Source: Pseudoneurospora amorphoporcata (lineage: Eukaryota; Ascomycota; Sordariomycetes; Sordariales; Sordariaceae). From it: DNA of 64,000 bases. Shown in pieces: positions 1-11,656 of this stretch. The stretch covers positions 1 to 64,000 of the forward strand of contig MU859104.1 of assembly GCA_033297205.1 (NCBI GenBank), in the 5' to 3' direction. The translations under genes were made by a program, and so were the position numbers. Each line of letters starts with the position of its first letter. Position 1 is the first letter of the stretch. A model generated the notes under the pieces. It was not told the origin of the DNA. It did no database searches and was given only the letters and a program-made list of their open reading frames with translations.

Positions 1-48
1 GAGGTTGAGAAGATCAACAAGGCTTTCGAGACCAAAGTAGTTTATTAG
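1..48 (+). CDS. Possible 3' end of an upstream gene (partial)
   Basis: The first 48 bases read open in frame 1 (EVEKINKAFETKVVY) and then meet TAG. The composition is charged and helix-like, as at the end of a real protein, but 15 codons are too few to identify a family. Alternatively a short intron could begin at the GTAGTT inside this stretch and join to the open reading from about position 79. The upstream sequence lies outside the window, so this is only a hint of a truncated plus-strand gene. Confidence 0.3.
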   Translation, partial: EVEKINKAFETKVVY

Positions 49-640
49 CTGAATTGAACTACTGTTCCAAGCCCAGATTACTGCCCTTGTCACAAATGAG
101 GAGGAGCTGGTGTCCAAGTCAAGACCGAGATCAGGATTCCGATTGATCGTAACGACGGGAAGGTTACACCCTGACTACATCGGTTGGTGACAACAGGAGG
201 CAGGGTTGGATGTTGGAAGGAAGGAGGCAAGAACGCATCCCCATCGCCACCAAGAAATGCAGAAGAGGCAACAGCAACATTCAATGGCCGGAAAATCGAA
301 AGTGACAAACAAGAAGGAGCCGGATAGAATTAACAAGGAGTAACAGCTAGGAGGACAACAGCAGAAAGAAACGCCCTGAGCCTGCGAGTTCCATTCTTAC
401 CTGTCCTCCATAACAGCATAGTAGTTGCACGCTCCTTCTTTTGCAAACCTCAGTCTGCAGCCACCCATCTAAATTATTCCTGCCAGTTTGTCTGACGTAG
501 CCGTCAAGGGATAATGAAACTCAGCGCCAGAGGCTTTGAATCACGTTGATCAATGAACCTCAGGCTACTTCACTCCCGGTATCTTTTCACCCGTAGTGAA
601 AGGCTCGCAATAACCGTCTGGTAGCCAGAGCCAGATAGAC
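49..640. other. Spacer at left edge, no gene seen
   Basis: This stretch lies between the possible CDS tail at the window edge and the 3' end of the minus-strand membrane protein gene. Short open frames on both strands have no recognisable domain. It probably holds 3' untranslated sequence of the neighbouring genes. Confidence 0.5.
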
Positions 641-3076
641 CTAAACATGCGGAAAGACTTGGATCCATCGTGGAACGAAAAAGGTTCCATACGACATGTG
701 CCGAATGCTGATAAAAGACTCAACAATGAGATATAGCCGTGTGCCAGCAAAGAACAAGACCCCCACAATCGCGGAGAAAAAGACGTAGATGTTGAGGAAT
801 TTGAACAGCAGAAACGGCGAGGTCCTCTTGCCCATTCGGCCGTGATAGTACTGGTAGCGTTGGAACCAGACCACGCCGGCCCGGAACACCAGGACGTCAG
901 GAATGGCGGCGACCATGGACACGGCCGATATCTTCCAGAGCAGGCCTTCGATCGGTGTGGGAAAGGTAAAGTTCCACGCGAGCAGGTGGAGCGCGCCGAG
1001 GAGCATGCCGACAAGGGCAGCAAACGCAATGCTGGCCTTTTGGATGTCAAGGAAGATCAGGTCCAGGTAGGCCGCCCACTTGGTCATGAATAAAGGGATC
1101 GCCTCCCTACAGAGATTCTGGCGCACAACGTGGATGGGGAGACGTCCGACTTCAACATCGGATTTAGAGCCGCGGCTGGGCTCCGTGGTGGTGGTAGAGG
1201 CATGGGTACTAGCGGTGGCACATGACCGGTATAGCATGCGAATCTCGAACCTCAGACTCTGAAAGGCCGACTTGAACCCCTTATTAGGGTACCGACAGTG
1301 TTGTCCCGTGGAACCAAATCTGCCCCGAGAGTAGGGCTCCTTTCTGGTGATGGGTTGCCCTTCCTTGGCATCGAGCTGGTAGATGAACCTGGCTGCCTTT
1401 CTGGCGCGGCGTACGTCCTGGCTGGTGAGGAGGATGGGTGGTTTTCTGCTGTCAAGAGCCCATTGGGAATCATTATCAGGGTCTGATTCTGATGGAATGT
1501 CCGTCGGCCATTCTTCTTTGCCGTTCAGCCGAACGCGCCATGATGGACGTTTGTTCACGACGGGGTAGTGGGCAAAACCACATTGGAGAACGTCGCCAAC
1601 TTCTAGTGTCCTGAAAACGGTCGTGTTACTGATTGTGCAGCTTGTTAATGGAGGCTCGTCGTCCTGGTCAGGTATGCTCCGCCTCCCGGCTATTGAAGGC
1701 GCCATTCTTAATGGGTTCTCTACCGAATTGCCGTCTTCTTGGTCGGTGGATATCGAATGATCATGCGTTGGTAATTGTATGGAGAGTGGCGATGTTGACG
1801 GAGGAATCTCGGGCTCAAAGCTTGTGGATTCCGGATTGTTGTGCGGCAGCGAGGGAAGCGGTGAATGAGAACTGTGAGACTCTCCCGTCGTCAGAGGTTC
1901 TTCCGGCGGACAGATCCAAGTGGTGATGTTTTGCAAATCGCAGTACTGTTCTTGGAGCATCAGAGCCAACACATCTTCAAAGCCGTCGGTTGGTTTAACC
2001 TCTGGTAGTTTGATGTCGAGAGGTTTCTAAGTGAGACAGTGAATGAGTTGGCTTTAGCTTGAGTTTCCTCCATCTGTAGTCCACATGTAAGACTGCCCAT
2101 CATGAGGAAAATACGTACCCAGAACCAAAAACCATACATTAGCAGTGTGAACAGGACGTGGCCAAAAGTGTGTAGCTCGAGCAGAGAGATTGGGAACCCG
2201 GCCACCGATCTCGCAATGCATTGTATTGCCATCCAGAGGACTTGGATCAGAACCAAAGCCTTCTGTAGCAGAGCCCCTTTACTCTTGTCGTCAATCACAC
2301 TATGTGGTACAATGAGCTTGCAAAGATGTCCGAGCTCTGCAAGCTCGATGACCCCGTCAACAGAAAGCGGGAGAATCGACGGCATCTCGTCCGCGTGGTG
2401 GGAATATCGGACATAATGGGATGGTTTGATGCCACTTATGTCAACCTGAAGGCCGCTCATGACTACAAAGAAACAAAATGTCATGTTAACCTCTTTTGAC
2501 AGATCGAGATGAGAGGCTGGGCACTCTAGTTTCTTTTCCATATATTAGCAGTCATACATCCCACGTTGAAGCATTGAACCCTTGGACGATAATGGGGGAG
2601 AGGAGACACACCTTTTCCGGGTTACGGACCGACACTCGATGCTGGTTTTTATCTGGCTTTTGGTGATGCTCGCATGGCTTTCTCTTGATAATTTCCTGAA
2701 GCTTCTTCTTCAGTCGCCAGGCATCGTAAAACTCTTGAACAGCGAAAGCCACGACGGCCTCGGGAGCCATAACCGCCACCAAGACCAAGAGATACTTGAT
2801 AATTGTGAAGTTTCTTGTACTCTCCCCTCCAGGGGGAATAATAGGGTGGACGGCAGTATATGCACACGCCGCCAATGTAGTCAGGCATGAGAAGAGGATG
2901 TCGCCAGTGCCTCTCGCGTTTGGGGAGCTCACCCAGGCAGGTGCTAAGCCAGTCCACATCTCTTCCGTGTCATGGCTATGGCCAGATAGAAACTGGCTGA
3001 TATCGAACGCGTGAGCATAGCTAGCGTAGAGTACCAAAAGGAAAAGTTCATAAGACAAGGAATTCAGAGCCAACAT
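641..3076 (-). CDS. Fungal multi-spanning integral membrane protein, function unknown
   Basis: Read on the minus strand in three exons: about 3076-2612, about 2490-2119 and 2026-641, giving roughly 740 aa. The start at 3076 opens a hydrophobic leader (MLALNSLSYELFLLVLYASY) that looks like a signal peptide. It matches a widespread, unnamed fungal membrane family: an N-terminal TAVHP segment followed by a helix, a central block ending LLELHTFGHVLFTLLMYGFW, the junction W-KPLDI, and C-terminal helices around LLAWNF and IYVFFSAIVGVLFF. About 250 residues of low-complexity, acidic sequence separate the middle and C-terminal helices. Intron 2 (donor GTACGT, acceptor CTTAG) is well supported because it restores W-KPLDI. 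The acceptor of intron 1 is uncertain. It was set at 2490 because that aligns VNMTFCFFVVMSG with the usual FFA-MGGF block. No enzymatic motif is visible and the role is unknown. Confidence 0.75.
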
Positions 3077-3587
3077 GGTGATGACACCAGCGTGGGAGTT
3101 GATACAAAAGAACAAGGTGCTCGTGGATTGTCGAGCTCCGACATGCCACGCTGAGAGTGAAGGTGATGATGCCCTTTTATGATTCCTTTTTGAAGCGCCC
3201 ACACTCTACGAAGATATTATTCTTCGTGCAAAATCACCCGAATGGTTTAGACGAAGCCTTACGGACCTCAACTCCATGTCGAACGTCCGTATTGAGAAAC
3301 ATGATGCAGAGTCCATCGGCGACGGCGACGGCGACAAACGATCCAGTCAAATGAACACACAGCTGCGTTACCTACCAGATGGGGAAATCCGAAGGAGAGA
3401 ATAAATACATTAAAAATACCGGTTCTTCTGGGTTCGAACTTCATCGATGTTCACGCCACGACACAAGCTCCCCATCTGACGCGCAGCGAATGAAGGTGGA
3501 GCTATCCAAGCGTGCTTGAAGTTGGCGACGGCAAACAAGATCTGAACTCTGTTTCCGCGGGCTTTACTCGTGGCCTTGCAAGTCCCC

Positions 3588-4024
3588 TCATGTAAGTGCT
3601 GCCGCATGATACCTTGGCGTGCCAACTGGCATGACGGCGGCGGTAGGGGAATGATCGCCAAGAGTATAGGGGCCCAAAGGTTTGGTTGAGCACAGAAGAG
3701 CCTCACGAGAGGTTACGAAATTTTCCTTCGACTTGCTGGACAGAATGCCGATGAAAGCTTGCATGTTGTGCATGTTCAATGTGACGTGGTGGATGATGAA
3801 CGGCACGAAGACGGGGTGAGGTGTCTGGAGGAGTTGAGGCTCAAACTCGACCCCCGAACCGACGAAGACTTGTACGCTAAAACCCAACGCCCAGATAACG
3901 TTGGTGCATTCAGTGGTTCAGATATTGGTTACCCGCTGGTGGTGATGGGCTTTGTCCTCGCAACACCCACTCTCTTACAGAGAATTGGTTCGTATATGTT
4001 GGATGGGCGTCCTCCAAGTATCAT
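3588..4024 (-). CDS. Candidate two-exon gene, hypothetical
   Basis: A tentative model on the minus strand: exon A 4024-3933, a 56-nt intron with donor GGGTAACC and acceptor GTTTTAG, then exon B 3876-3588, giving about 126 aa. The reason to list it is exon B. Its first 50 or so codons favour C in the third position, as real genes in this window do, and they encode a compositionally normal stretch including VFVPFIIHHVTLNMHNMQ. Codon bias fades after about residue 85, so the true 3' structure may include another intron. I recognise no family. It could equally be chance or a decayed gene fragment. Confidence 0.27.
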
Positions 4025-4092
4025 AAAACAAGAATTAAGTAGCGATATACTGCAATGCCAAGAACTTTGGGGGGAAACTGGGCACGAAAAGC

Positions 4093-4110
4093 AAAAAAAA
4101 AAAAAAAAAA
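4093..4110. repeat. Poly-A tract, 18 bases
   Basis: An uninterrupted run of 18 A residues in the non-coding spacer. Similar tracts recur through the window near gene ends. Confidence 0.9.
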
Positions 4111-4978
4111 GAAACATACAGCACCCGGGATTCGCTGGTCGTCACCGACCCAACTACTAGTCAGGCCTACTACCTAAGCTCTATCTATAACGGACCGATG
4201 TGTCGTTGAAATGAATACCTAGGACACACCAGCATTCGATGCATACGCCTTCTATATATGTATTCTTGCACTCATCTAGGCCTTCTTGTTACCCCTTTCA
4301 ACGTCAGTCCAGACCATTTTCAAAATCAAAGAACTCCTAAATAGAATCTGGCTGACGTGTGTCCTCATAACTACCAGGCATATCGCCGTATGGCAAGGGC
4401 CTTTCTTAACCAACGGAACGGGTATTAGGTTTGTCAGTAGGGCTTCGGTTTTTCATTACGACCGCTCACGGGCGTACCTTTTGCAGCAGGGTATAAGAGT
4501 AAGAGCACCTGAGATCGAACCAGGCACAAGGGCATCATTTCTATGACGAGCAGAAAGGGAACGAAGCATGAACAAAAGTGCGGCAGAACTTGTGAATGGA
4601 GGCAAACCCGCCCAAGGTTGAATACTTGTAAACCGTCTGCAGGATTTCTCCCTGTTGCTTGATCCGCTCTCCATCTCCAGCATCGACAGATAAGACGGAC
4701 ACACTTCCGGGGCTTTTGGTTTCTAGATCTACAATGCACTTGTTACTGCACTCATTCTCAGTCTTACTCTTAAGAGTACATCAACGATCTTGCACATTCG
4801 TGGGTTCGAATCAATGTTACACTGGGGCACCCGTCAATCGAATCCAATTGTGATGAATTTCTGCCTTTGCTGCTTGCCTGCTTGCCTGCCTACCTGCCAG
4901 CCAAAAGCAGTCTCCAGTCAAGCTTCTCAGCCACAGTTCAATCAACACCTTCTCTGCTCCCTTGCCTTCCCTTCTCTT

Positions 4979-5049
4979 CCCTTTCGACCTTTTCCCTTTC
5001 GACCTCTTCCCTTTCGACCTCTTCCCTTTCCTTCCCTTTCCTTCGACCC
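4979..5049. repeat. 15-bp pyrimidine-rich tandem repeat
   Basis: Imperfect copies of CCCTTTCGACCTCTT are arranged head to tail (about three full units plus degenerate CCCTTTCCTT units). The plus strand is almost purely pyrimidine. It is non-coding. Confidence 0.8.
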
Positions 5050-5229
5050 TTGAAACGCCCCTTACACCGACCGGCATGACGTGTTGGTTGTTGAATCAAC
5101 CAAGATGATTCCAATTCCATGAAGTCCGAACTTGACTGTTTGAAAAGAAAACCACAACAACCGCAACAGTAACCACAAGAGCAACACCCTTTTTTTCTTC
5201 CAATGCAAATATGTTGAATGAACAAAGAT

Positions 5230-5260
5230 AGATAGGTAGGTAGGTAGGTAGGTAGGTAGT
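5230..5260. repeat. TAGG microsatellite
   Basis: About seven consecutive TAGG tetranucleotides, flanked by GATA on the left and TTGGGTACGTACG on the right. A simple-sequence repeat in the intergenic region. Confidence 0.85.
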
Positions 5261-5320
5261 TGGGTACGTACGCGTGCCAATCATGCAATGGTAATGCTCT
5301 CTGTGTACACGGGACTCGCA

Positions 5321-5321
<1 letters not shown>

Positions 5322-5354
<33 letters not shown>
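5322..5354. repeat. Poly-A tract, 33 bases
   Basis: The longest homopolymer in the window, 33 uninterrupted A residues. It lies about 290 bases beyond the stop codon of the minus-strand gene at 5643-7208, so it would be transcribed as poly-U only if that 3' UTR were long. Confidence 0.9.
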
Positions 5355-5357
<3 letters not shown>

Positions 5358-5642
5358 CCGAAAGAGCAGTAAAGAAAACAAACAATGATGGCATGGCTAT
5401 GCTAGACTTTAAACAACTTGACTTGGCTTGACTTGAAAGCGCCCTATTTTATGAAGGCGTGTGCGTGTGCGTTAGGATAACCGTACAGCGGACAGGAAAT
5501 ACACACATGAAACGCAATGCTTTTAGTTCTGGATGACAACAGGAACAGTAACAGCAGCCACAACGGGAGAATTGTTCGTCCATCCGTAGCTGTCCCACCT
5601 GACAATCTCTCTCTAACACACGTATAAACCTCCGAGGCCCAA

Positions 5643-7208
5643 TTACGCATGCAGAGCAAGACCGCTGTCAATGGAGCCAATCATGCGCTCCTTCTGGTTC
5701 ATCCTATTAGAGGAAGAAGACATGGAGCTCGACGAGTTGGTCGCATCCTGCAGGACAAGCTTGGTGCTGGATCTGCTGGTGGGTCTGGCCTTTGGAGACG
5801 AAGAAAAGGTCTTCTCCTCAGAAGCGAGGCGACCGTCATCGGCGCTCTTGATGGTGGGAAGCTTGGGCCTCTGCGCGGCGTTGGGAGGGAAGTGGGCGCT
5901 GCTCAGGGACTCCAGGCTCCTGGAGATGTAGGCGTCCTCCTCGTCCTCCTCGTCGCTGTCGGGCATAACGTTGCGGTTGCTGCGTCTCCGTGTGGTCCGT
6001 CTCCTCGGCGCTTTGGTGCTCGTGTTATCCTCATCGGATCCGTCCGAGCCCGTGGACAGGTCCTGGCTTCTGGTAGTGAGGCGGCTGCTGGTTCTCCGTG
6101 CCATGGAACCGTTGGTGGCTCTCTTAGATCTCGCCCGGGACATGGTGGAGGCAACCGAATACAACTCGGGGTCCAAATATCCATCACCGTTGGCAGTTTG
6201 CTGCTGAATCTTAGCCTCGAGAGCCTTGTCACCGACAATTCTCCCCAGCGATGGCCGTCCTTCCATCGACATGCTGCTGCCCATCGTCCTCCTGGATTGA
6301 ACGCTCATCAGGCTGGCGGTCCTGGTAACCGGGACCTTGCCCTCCATCACCTTAGCGGAAGGCGGGGGCTGCAACATCCAGGCACGCGCGTTCTTGTGCG
6401 ACGGCTTGCTGCTGACAACCGGAGGATGGTAGTCGTTGACGGGTGGGTTCTTGGTGGAAAAGTAAAAGTTGTATCTATCCTCCTCCGTCACCTGCTTCTC
6501 CAGCCCCAGCTTGGATTCGACATAGCGGCCAGCGCTCGAACCAGCCTGCTTGATAGCGTCCATAAGCTTATAACTTGTCCTGATGGACTCATCATCGTAG
6601 CCCCAGAGTTCCTCATCCTCGCGCTGATACCGCTTCATGTTCCAGTCGGTGCCGACAGTTGTCGCAGAAGCCGTCTTGCTTAGTACGGCACTAACGGCAT
6701 CGTCATGATGTTCTGGAACCCCGGAAGCAGGAGACGGCCCCCTTGTATCTGGCCTAACAGTTTCCGTCTCCGCGTCTGTTGCTACTTCTGCGAGTGGGGG
6801 GTGGACAAAACCAACAGGCTTAGTATTGGTTTCCTCCGTTGTTGGTGTTATTGGCGTCGCTGTCGTCGGCCGCGCCATGCTGATCGCATGCGTACTCCCA
6901 GTTGCTATGCTCACCCCATCTCGACTTTCACACATCAAGCCCCTCTGGCTCTGACTCTTGCTGGCATCGTTCGGTTTGTTTTTCTTGGGTAGACACGGCC
7001 CCATGCGAATCTCCTCGGCCCAGTAGGGGTTCGTATTATAAGGGTCCGGATGGCGATACAGGTGCGGCTGCTCGGCGATGATCCGTGCCTTTTCCTTCCG
7101 CTCCTTCTTTGCCTTTTTTTGTGTCCGGTGTTCATGGCGAATTTGGAGACATGGGGTACAGGCGAGGTAGTAGAACAAGGCCGACTGGATGGCGACGCAG
7201 ATAGACAT
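5643..7208 (-). CDS. Conserved Pezizomycotina hypothetical protein, 521 aa
   Basis: A single-exon minus-strand gene with ATG at 7208. The N-terminus has a short cysteine-containing hydrophobic segment (LFYYLACTPC) followed by a basic stretch and the motif HLYRHPDPYNTNPYW-EEI-MGP. I associate these features with an uncharacterised protein family of filamentous ascomycetes. A second ordered-looking block lies around residues 190-270 (W-MKRYQREDEELWGYDDES and the segment up to YNFYFSTKNPPVNDYHPPVV). The C-terminal half is low complexity, rich in Ser and Arg with an acidic patch (DSDEEDEEDAY), so probably disordered. The two N-terminal cysteines could be lipidated or anchor the protein to a membrane, but that is inference. 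No catalytic motif is visible. Confidence 0.82.
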   Translation of the reverse strand: MSICVAIQSALFYYLACTPCLQIRHEHRTQKKAKKERKEKARIIAEQPHLYRHPDPYNTNPYWAEEIRMGPCLPKKNKPNDASKSQSQRGLMCESRDGVSIATGSTHAISMARPTTATPITPTTEETNTKPVGFVHPPLAEVATDAETETVRPDTRGPSPASGVPEHHDDAVSAVLSKTASATTVGTDWNMKRYQREDEELWGYDDESIRTSYKLMDAIKQAGSSAGRYVESKLGLEKQVTEEDRYNFYFSTKNPPVNDYHPPVVSSKPSHKNARAWMLQPPPSAKVMEGKVPVTRTASLMSVQSRRTMGSSMSMEGRPSLGRIVGDKALEAKIQQQTANGDGYLDPELYSVASTMSRARSKRATNGSMARRTSSRLTTRSQDLSTGSDGSDEDNTSTKAPRRRTTRRRSNRNVMPDSDEEDEEDAYISRSLESLSSAHFPPNAAQRPKLPTIKSADDGRLASEEKTFSSSPKARPTSRSSTKLVLQDATNSSSSMSSSSNRMNQKERMIGSIDSGLALHA

Positions 7209-10200
7209 CCTCAGCTAGCACTATGGCCAGTGCTGGCCGTTCTCTCCCAACCCTGACACTCCCTCTTTGTCGGTCCTCCTCTTGCCGCTTATAGATGAAT
7301 TTTCAATTTTTTACCGGACCGCTATACCGAGATCATATGTCGCAAACGTTGGAGGTTTCGGCAAGGTGTCCCTGGTTCGTGGGAGCGGGGTCGTCGTCGT
7401 CACGGTTGATGGGAGTCCGGAGGAGCCGTTGGAGACTATAGCAGAGATAGCGATGGAGTTTCCAATTGTGTGTATTTCATAAAGTCCGCAAAGCTACACT
7501 AGCAAATAAGTCGCTCTCTGGATGTGGATTAATCGTAATGATGAGATATCGTGACGAGTGTGGAGGTAGTTAATGTGGACAAGTTGCTCTTCGGGGGACA
7601 ACTGTTGGCGGCGGTATAGGGGGTAGTATTGAAGGGCCAGAACAAGACTGGTAGCGGAGGATCCGGGAATGCAATGCGCGTGGGTGAAAACGGAAGCTGG
7701 CTTTCGTCTACTAGTGAACTGGAGTTGCGAGCGGTTGCGGTGTACCAAACGGTAATGCGATGGCCTGGTGTGGTGTGTGGTGGCCTGTCTTGTGCTTCTC
7801 AACAACCCTAGCCGGCTCGCTTCTCCGCAGGACCCTACTGGCAAGCAAGTAGGTTAGGTGAGGAGGAAGGTTTGTAAAAGGTCAGATGTGCGTCGTGTGC
7901 CCTGCTCAGTCGTCGTTGGCAATGGATGGCGTAGGATGCTGGGGATGTTGATGGATCCACGTCTGCCAAATCACAGCGGGAGGTGGAAGACTTGCGTTGT
8001 AGTCGCACCCGGGCATTGGCATGGGGGACCGTCAAGGTGCTGCTGCCCGGCGTACACGTAAACGTACAACAAGTGGTTGGAGGAACCTGAAGGACTGTCG
8101 CGCGGATACAGAAAAACCCGAGTGTACATGTAATCAATACGCTGTTGTCCAGGTAGCGAGGGGCAGAGCGCTGCACAAGATTGATTGCTTGATTGCCAAT
8201 TGCCCAGGTCTGGAGCGCAAAAGGGGGCGAAATGGAGATGGCTAGGTAGAGCGGACTAGGTCGGTCGCTTATAAAAACAGAAAGAAGTGGAAAGAGAATC
8301 GCAGGCATCAAGATCGGAACTCGCAGCCAACGTTAGATGCAAGTGGAGGAAATGTGGAAGTAATGACGGGAGCTTTTTGCTTTCCAGTCACTTCAATTGC
8401 ACCCCATGCTGTTCGGTAACAATTATACTCAAAGATACAAGAATGCGCGGTAATATTGGAAACGAAACGGGAGGGAGAAACCATGGGGATGGGATCTGGT
8501 GAGTCGGGTGGGCAAAGAATGGGGAGCACGCAGCCCATTACACTTCAAACCCGTTGGGGAGGAAGGAGACGGGAGCACTGCAGAGTGCAGCCACCCAGCC
8601 AAAGGGGAAGGAAGAAGTGGGGACCACCTCGCACGCACCAGGGGGCGTGAGTCCAGGTGTGGACGGCTGGACGGATCCACAAGCGCCTCAAGCCAGCCCC
8701 CGTCAAGCACAGCCAATAGGAACCATTAGAACTAAAGATTCCATACCCCATAATCCGTGATACAAGGGACCGCGGCACCGCCAAGACAACGCTTTGGCCG
8801 TGGCGCTGCCGAGAAAATGCATCAAAATGTTCGACGCAATTTGGGTGGGTTGATCCTTCTTGTGGGAACGACACGACACAACTCTCGCTTTGCCGGGCTC
8901 TTTTTGGTATTTGGTCGAAAAGGCAATCTCCAATCTCGGGGCATCTCACTCTCAACCCAGATCTAACGGCACGTGTAGGTATTCTCCGGGTCATTAAAAG
9001 GGTGGTCCTGAAATAATACCACCGACTGAATTCATTGTCGGTTGAACCTAAAGACAACGTCATTGATGGGCATTTTGTTGGGTGTACACGAATACCCGTT
9101 CGGCGTAATTTTGTCAAGCAATTCTCGTTCATTACTTGAACTGTCCCAAGTCATTGCAAAGTGTTACAATTTCACATGCCGTATGGAAAGGTATCGAAGG
9201 ATTCAGTTCTGCCTAGTCATGGCTCATCCCAGCCCATGGTATGTACAAAATTAGCAAAGCGAGCGAGCGAAGCCGAACAGCGGATAGATGTATGACCAGA
9301 AAGGCCCCAAGCCACCAATTCTCGCGTGCTGAGATTTTGACAGTCTCGGTTGTTGGCTTGTTGGTGTTTGTTGGATGTCGATGCGTTATGCTTCAGGGCT
9401 ACACTACGTGCCGAGCCTCAATTACCATACCCCGCCATCAAAGAAGGGGTTTGATTGCTTGAGGAGGAGCAGCGTTGGACAGCGGTGCAGTCAATAAGGG
9501 TTTGACCGAAGATCTCGTTGGTTCGGTTTCAAAAATGATGTCCAAGATGTTTCAATCTAGTGCCGGTTACCCGTCCAAGGTCCGATCGGCACGTGGTCGA
9601 AATGGTCGCCGAGGATAAGCGAGAGATTTGCTGGCAGCTTTGTTTACATAAGACGGATCAACGGGGAGGAAAATGGTCGCAGCTCGACAGGGCGGGATTA
9701 CAAAGTGGAAGACGTACCCGTGCCTAAATAAAGGGCACATGAGAAAGACATAATCGCCATGGTCAGGCCGGGAGGAGAAATGGCATCCTTGTACCACGGA
9801 ACTCGAAACATAGAGGCAGGTGTTTTGATTACTATTACCCAAGTTTACTAATTGTTTGTTACCAAATTGACTTCAGTCACACCAACCTACTAGATCAAAG
9901 AACCAATACACGGGCGAGGAAGGCAGATGTGGAAAAGGAAAGCGTGGTCAAGGTCTAGTTCCGGCGCACGACAGCGTTTTGTAGAGACGTTAATATACAT
10001 ACGTAAGACTCCTCGCCCAACCCACGTGGTTCCTTCTGAAAAGCCAAACGTTTGTCTCGTATAAATGGCAGCAAACCCCATGATCAAATGATAAAAAGCA
10101 GATCGACTCCGCGACGTGAACACATAACAGGAGTACCCTCCTCATCCTCATCATCCTCCTTCGCACATCCACCCCAAGGACGCAAATACCACGTGTTGAT

Positions 10201-10279
10201 TAGTGATAGAGCTTATTACCCCTCGATCCGCTTTCCCCCTTTCATATTAATGGCCGAATACCCAGAACACAGAATCAGG
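7209..10279. other. 3 kb spacer, no supported gene
   Basis: Open frames of up to 195 codons occur on both strands, but their codon use and composition look random and none shows a domain. Isolated TATA-like strings occur (TATAAAA at about 8271) without a convincing downstream plus-strand ORF. The left part should hold the promoter of the 521-aa protein gene, and the right part the 3' UTR of the 458-aa protein gene. Confidence 0.5.
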
Positions 10280-11656
10280 TTAGACGTCCCATTCCGTCTC
10301 GACGAGCTCGGGCTCCTCCTCCTCCTCCTTTGGGCTCAGGGCAGCAAAGGAAGACTGCTGGTACACAATCTTGGACGACTTGTTACCGTTAACAGCCTGA
10401 GGCTTGGTGGCAACCGGGGTAGAAGCCTCTCGAGGCTTGGCCGCCGCGGACTCGGACTCATTGGCACTGTCGGTGGCGGAGGCCTTGTTCTTCTTGGACT
10501 TGGATTTCTTGGTCTGGACGGTGTTCCAGGCCTCCTCGTCACGGAGGAGCTGCATCTGTTCCTCCTCAGTGGGCAGGGAGGAGATCCAGGTCTGAGGCTT
10601 CTTGGCCTCGGGGGCAGGGGCCTCGACAGGCTGGGCGGCAGCGGGAGTGCTGCTGCTGAAGGTATCCAGGGGCTCAACAGAGACGAAGCCGTTGTTCTCA
10701 GCACCGCTATCGCTCTGGGAGCTACCGTTCGCGCCATTGCCAGTCCAAGCAGATGACTTGGCAGCCTGGGCGGCCATGAAGGCAGAGCCATCCTTGGCAG
10801 CACGGCCTTCGGCGATGCGGGCCTCCCTCCTCTGCTTCTCGAGCAGCACCTGGCGTTCCTTCTCGGCCTCCTCGCGGGCAGCCTTCTCAGCCTCGGCCTT
10901 CTTGCGGTTCTGGCGCTGCTTCTTGGTTTCGACCTTCTCCAGAGGTTTCTCCTTGTTTGCCTTCTTCTGCTTCACCTTATCGGTATCGGTGAGACGGAGG
11001 ACGGAAGGGCCTGTGGTCGTGGGTTCGAGCATATCGCTGACGTCACCGGCGTCCTGGGCCTTGACCTCCGGGGAGACGGCCGAGGACTCGTCGTCATCAG
11101 CGTCGACGCCGGCAGTAGAAGAGGGCGCAGAAACGCCCTTGGGGGCAGCCTGTTGAGGCTCGGCCTGGACCTCACGCTCGAGGGCGCGGGACTGCTTCAC
11201 CGACTTTTGACGCTTCTCGTCCTGCTTCTTGGTGCTGAGCACGGTGCCCTGCTTGATGTTGGCGAACTGGCGGGCGAACTCGCGGTTATCGATACCATCA
11301 TCCTCATCGGAGCTGTAGCTGGCGGGCTTGGTGGTGGTGGGCACAGGGGCCTTGGGAGCAGCCTTGGGCGCAGCTTTGGGAGCGGGGGCAGCCTTGGCCT
11401 TGGCTGCCTTTTGCTTGGGCTTCTGTGCCTTCTCTGGCTCCTCGGCGATTTTGGCTGGTGTTTCTGTTCGTTGCTTCTTCGCCTTCTCTTTGGGTTCCTT
11501 GCGTGTCTCTTGCTGCTTCTCCTCCAACTTGTGTCGCTGCGAGGGCTTGCGAGCAAGCTCCTTCTTCTTCTGCTGGTCTTGGAGGTAATAGTAGTAGAAG
11601 CCGCCAAGGGAGATGATGGCGACCCATCCGGCCAGGGTAGAAAAGGAGATGCCCAT
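10280..11656 (-). CDS. Single-pass membrane, lysine-rich coiled-coil protein, 458 aa
   Basis: A single exon. ATG 11656 is the first in-frame ATG and begins MGISFSTLAGWVAIISLGGF, a hydrophobic segment (about residues 5-24) that should be an uncleaved signal anchor. A long charged region rich in Lys, Glu, Ala and Gln follows, including KQRQNRKKAEAEKAAREEAE near residues 270-300, which is predicted coiled coil. Near the C-terminus is a conserved-looking block (WISSLPTEEEQMQLLRDEEAWNTV) and a Lys-rich tract. The layout (N-terminal ER anchor, basic cytosolic coiled coil) resembles ER proteins that contact ribosomes, but I see no sequence motif that proves it. The antisense strand carries long Leu- and Ala-rich open frames that are only shadows of this gene. 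Confidence 0.82.
   Translation of the reverse strand: MGISFSTLAGWVAIISLGGFYYYYLQDQQKKKELARKPSQRHKLEEKQQETRKEPKEKAKKQRTETPAKIAEEPEKAQKPKQKAAKAKAAPAPKAAPKAAPKAPVPTTTKPASYSSDEDDGIDNREFARQFANIKQGTVLSTKKQDEKRQKSVKQSRALEREVQAEPQQAAPKGVSAPSSTAGVDADDDESSAVSPEVKAQDAGDVSDMLEPTTTGPSVLRLTDTDKVKQKKANKEKPLEKVETKKQRQNRKKAEAEKAAREEAEKERQVLLEKQRREARIAEGRAAKDGSAFMAAQAAKSSAWTGNGANGSSQSDSGAENNGFVSVEPLDTFSSSTPAAAQPVEAPAPEAKKPQTWISSLPTEEEQMQLLRDEEAWNTVQTKKSKSKKNKASATDSANESESAAAKPREASTPVATKPQAVNGNKSSKIVYQQSSFAALSPKEEEEEPELVETEWDV

Larger units (their letters stand above)
3077..5642. other. Spacer with microsatellites and one candidate gene
   Basis: About 2.6 kb separates two minus-strand genes. It contains a poly-A run near 4.1 kb, a pyrimidine-rich tandem repeat near 5.0 kb, a TAGG repeat near 5.24 kb and a 33-base poly-A run near 5.33 kb. 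One possible two-exon gene is listed separately. Nothing else here is convincingly coding. Confidence 0.5.

Noticed and set aside
4490..4535. tRNA-like T-arm on the minus strand (CCTGG-TTCGATC-TCAGG)
   Set aside because: The stem and loop fit a T-arm, but no matching 5' acceptor strand, anticodon loop with a T at position 33 or A box is found upstream, so it is not a tRNA gene.
4795..4835. GGTTCGAATC B-box-like string
   Set aside because: The five bases after the loop do not pair with those before it, and there is no tRNA body.
8545..9132. 195-codon minus-strand open frame
   Set aside because: Random-looking composition, no conserved motif and no supporting splice or start context.
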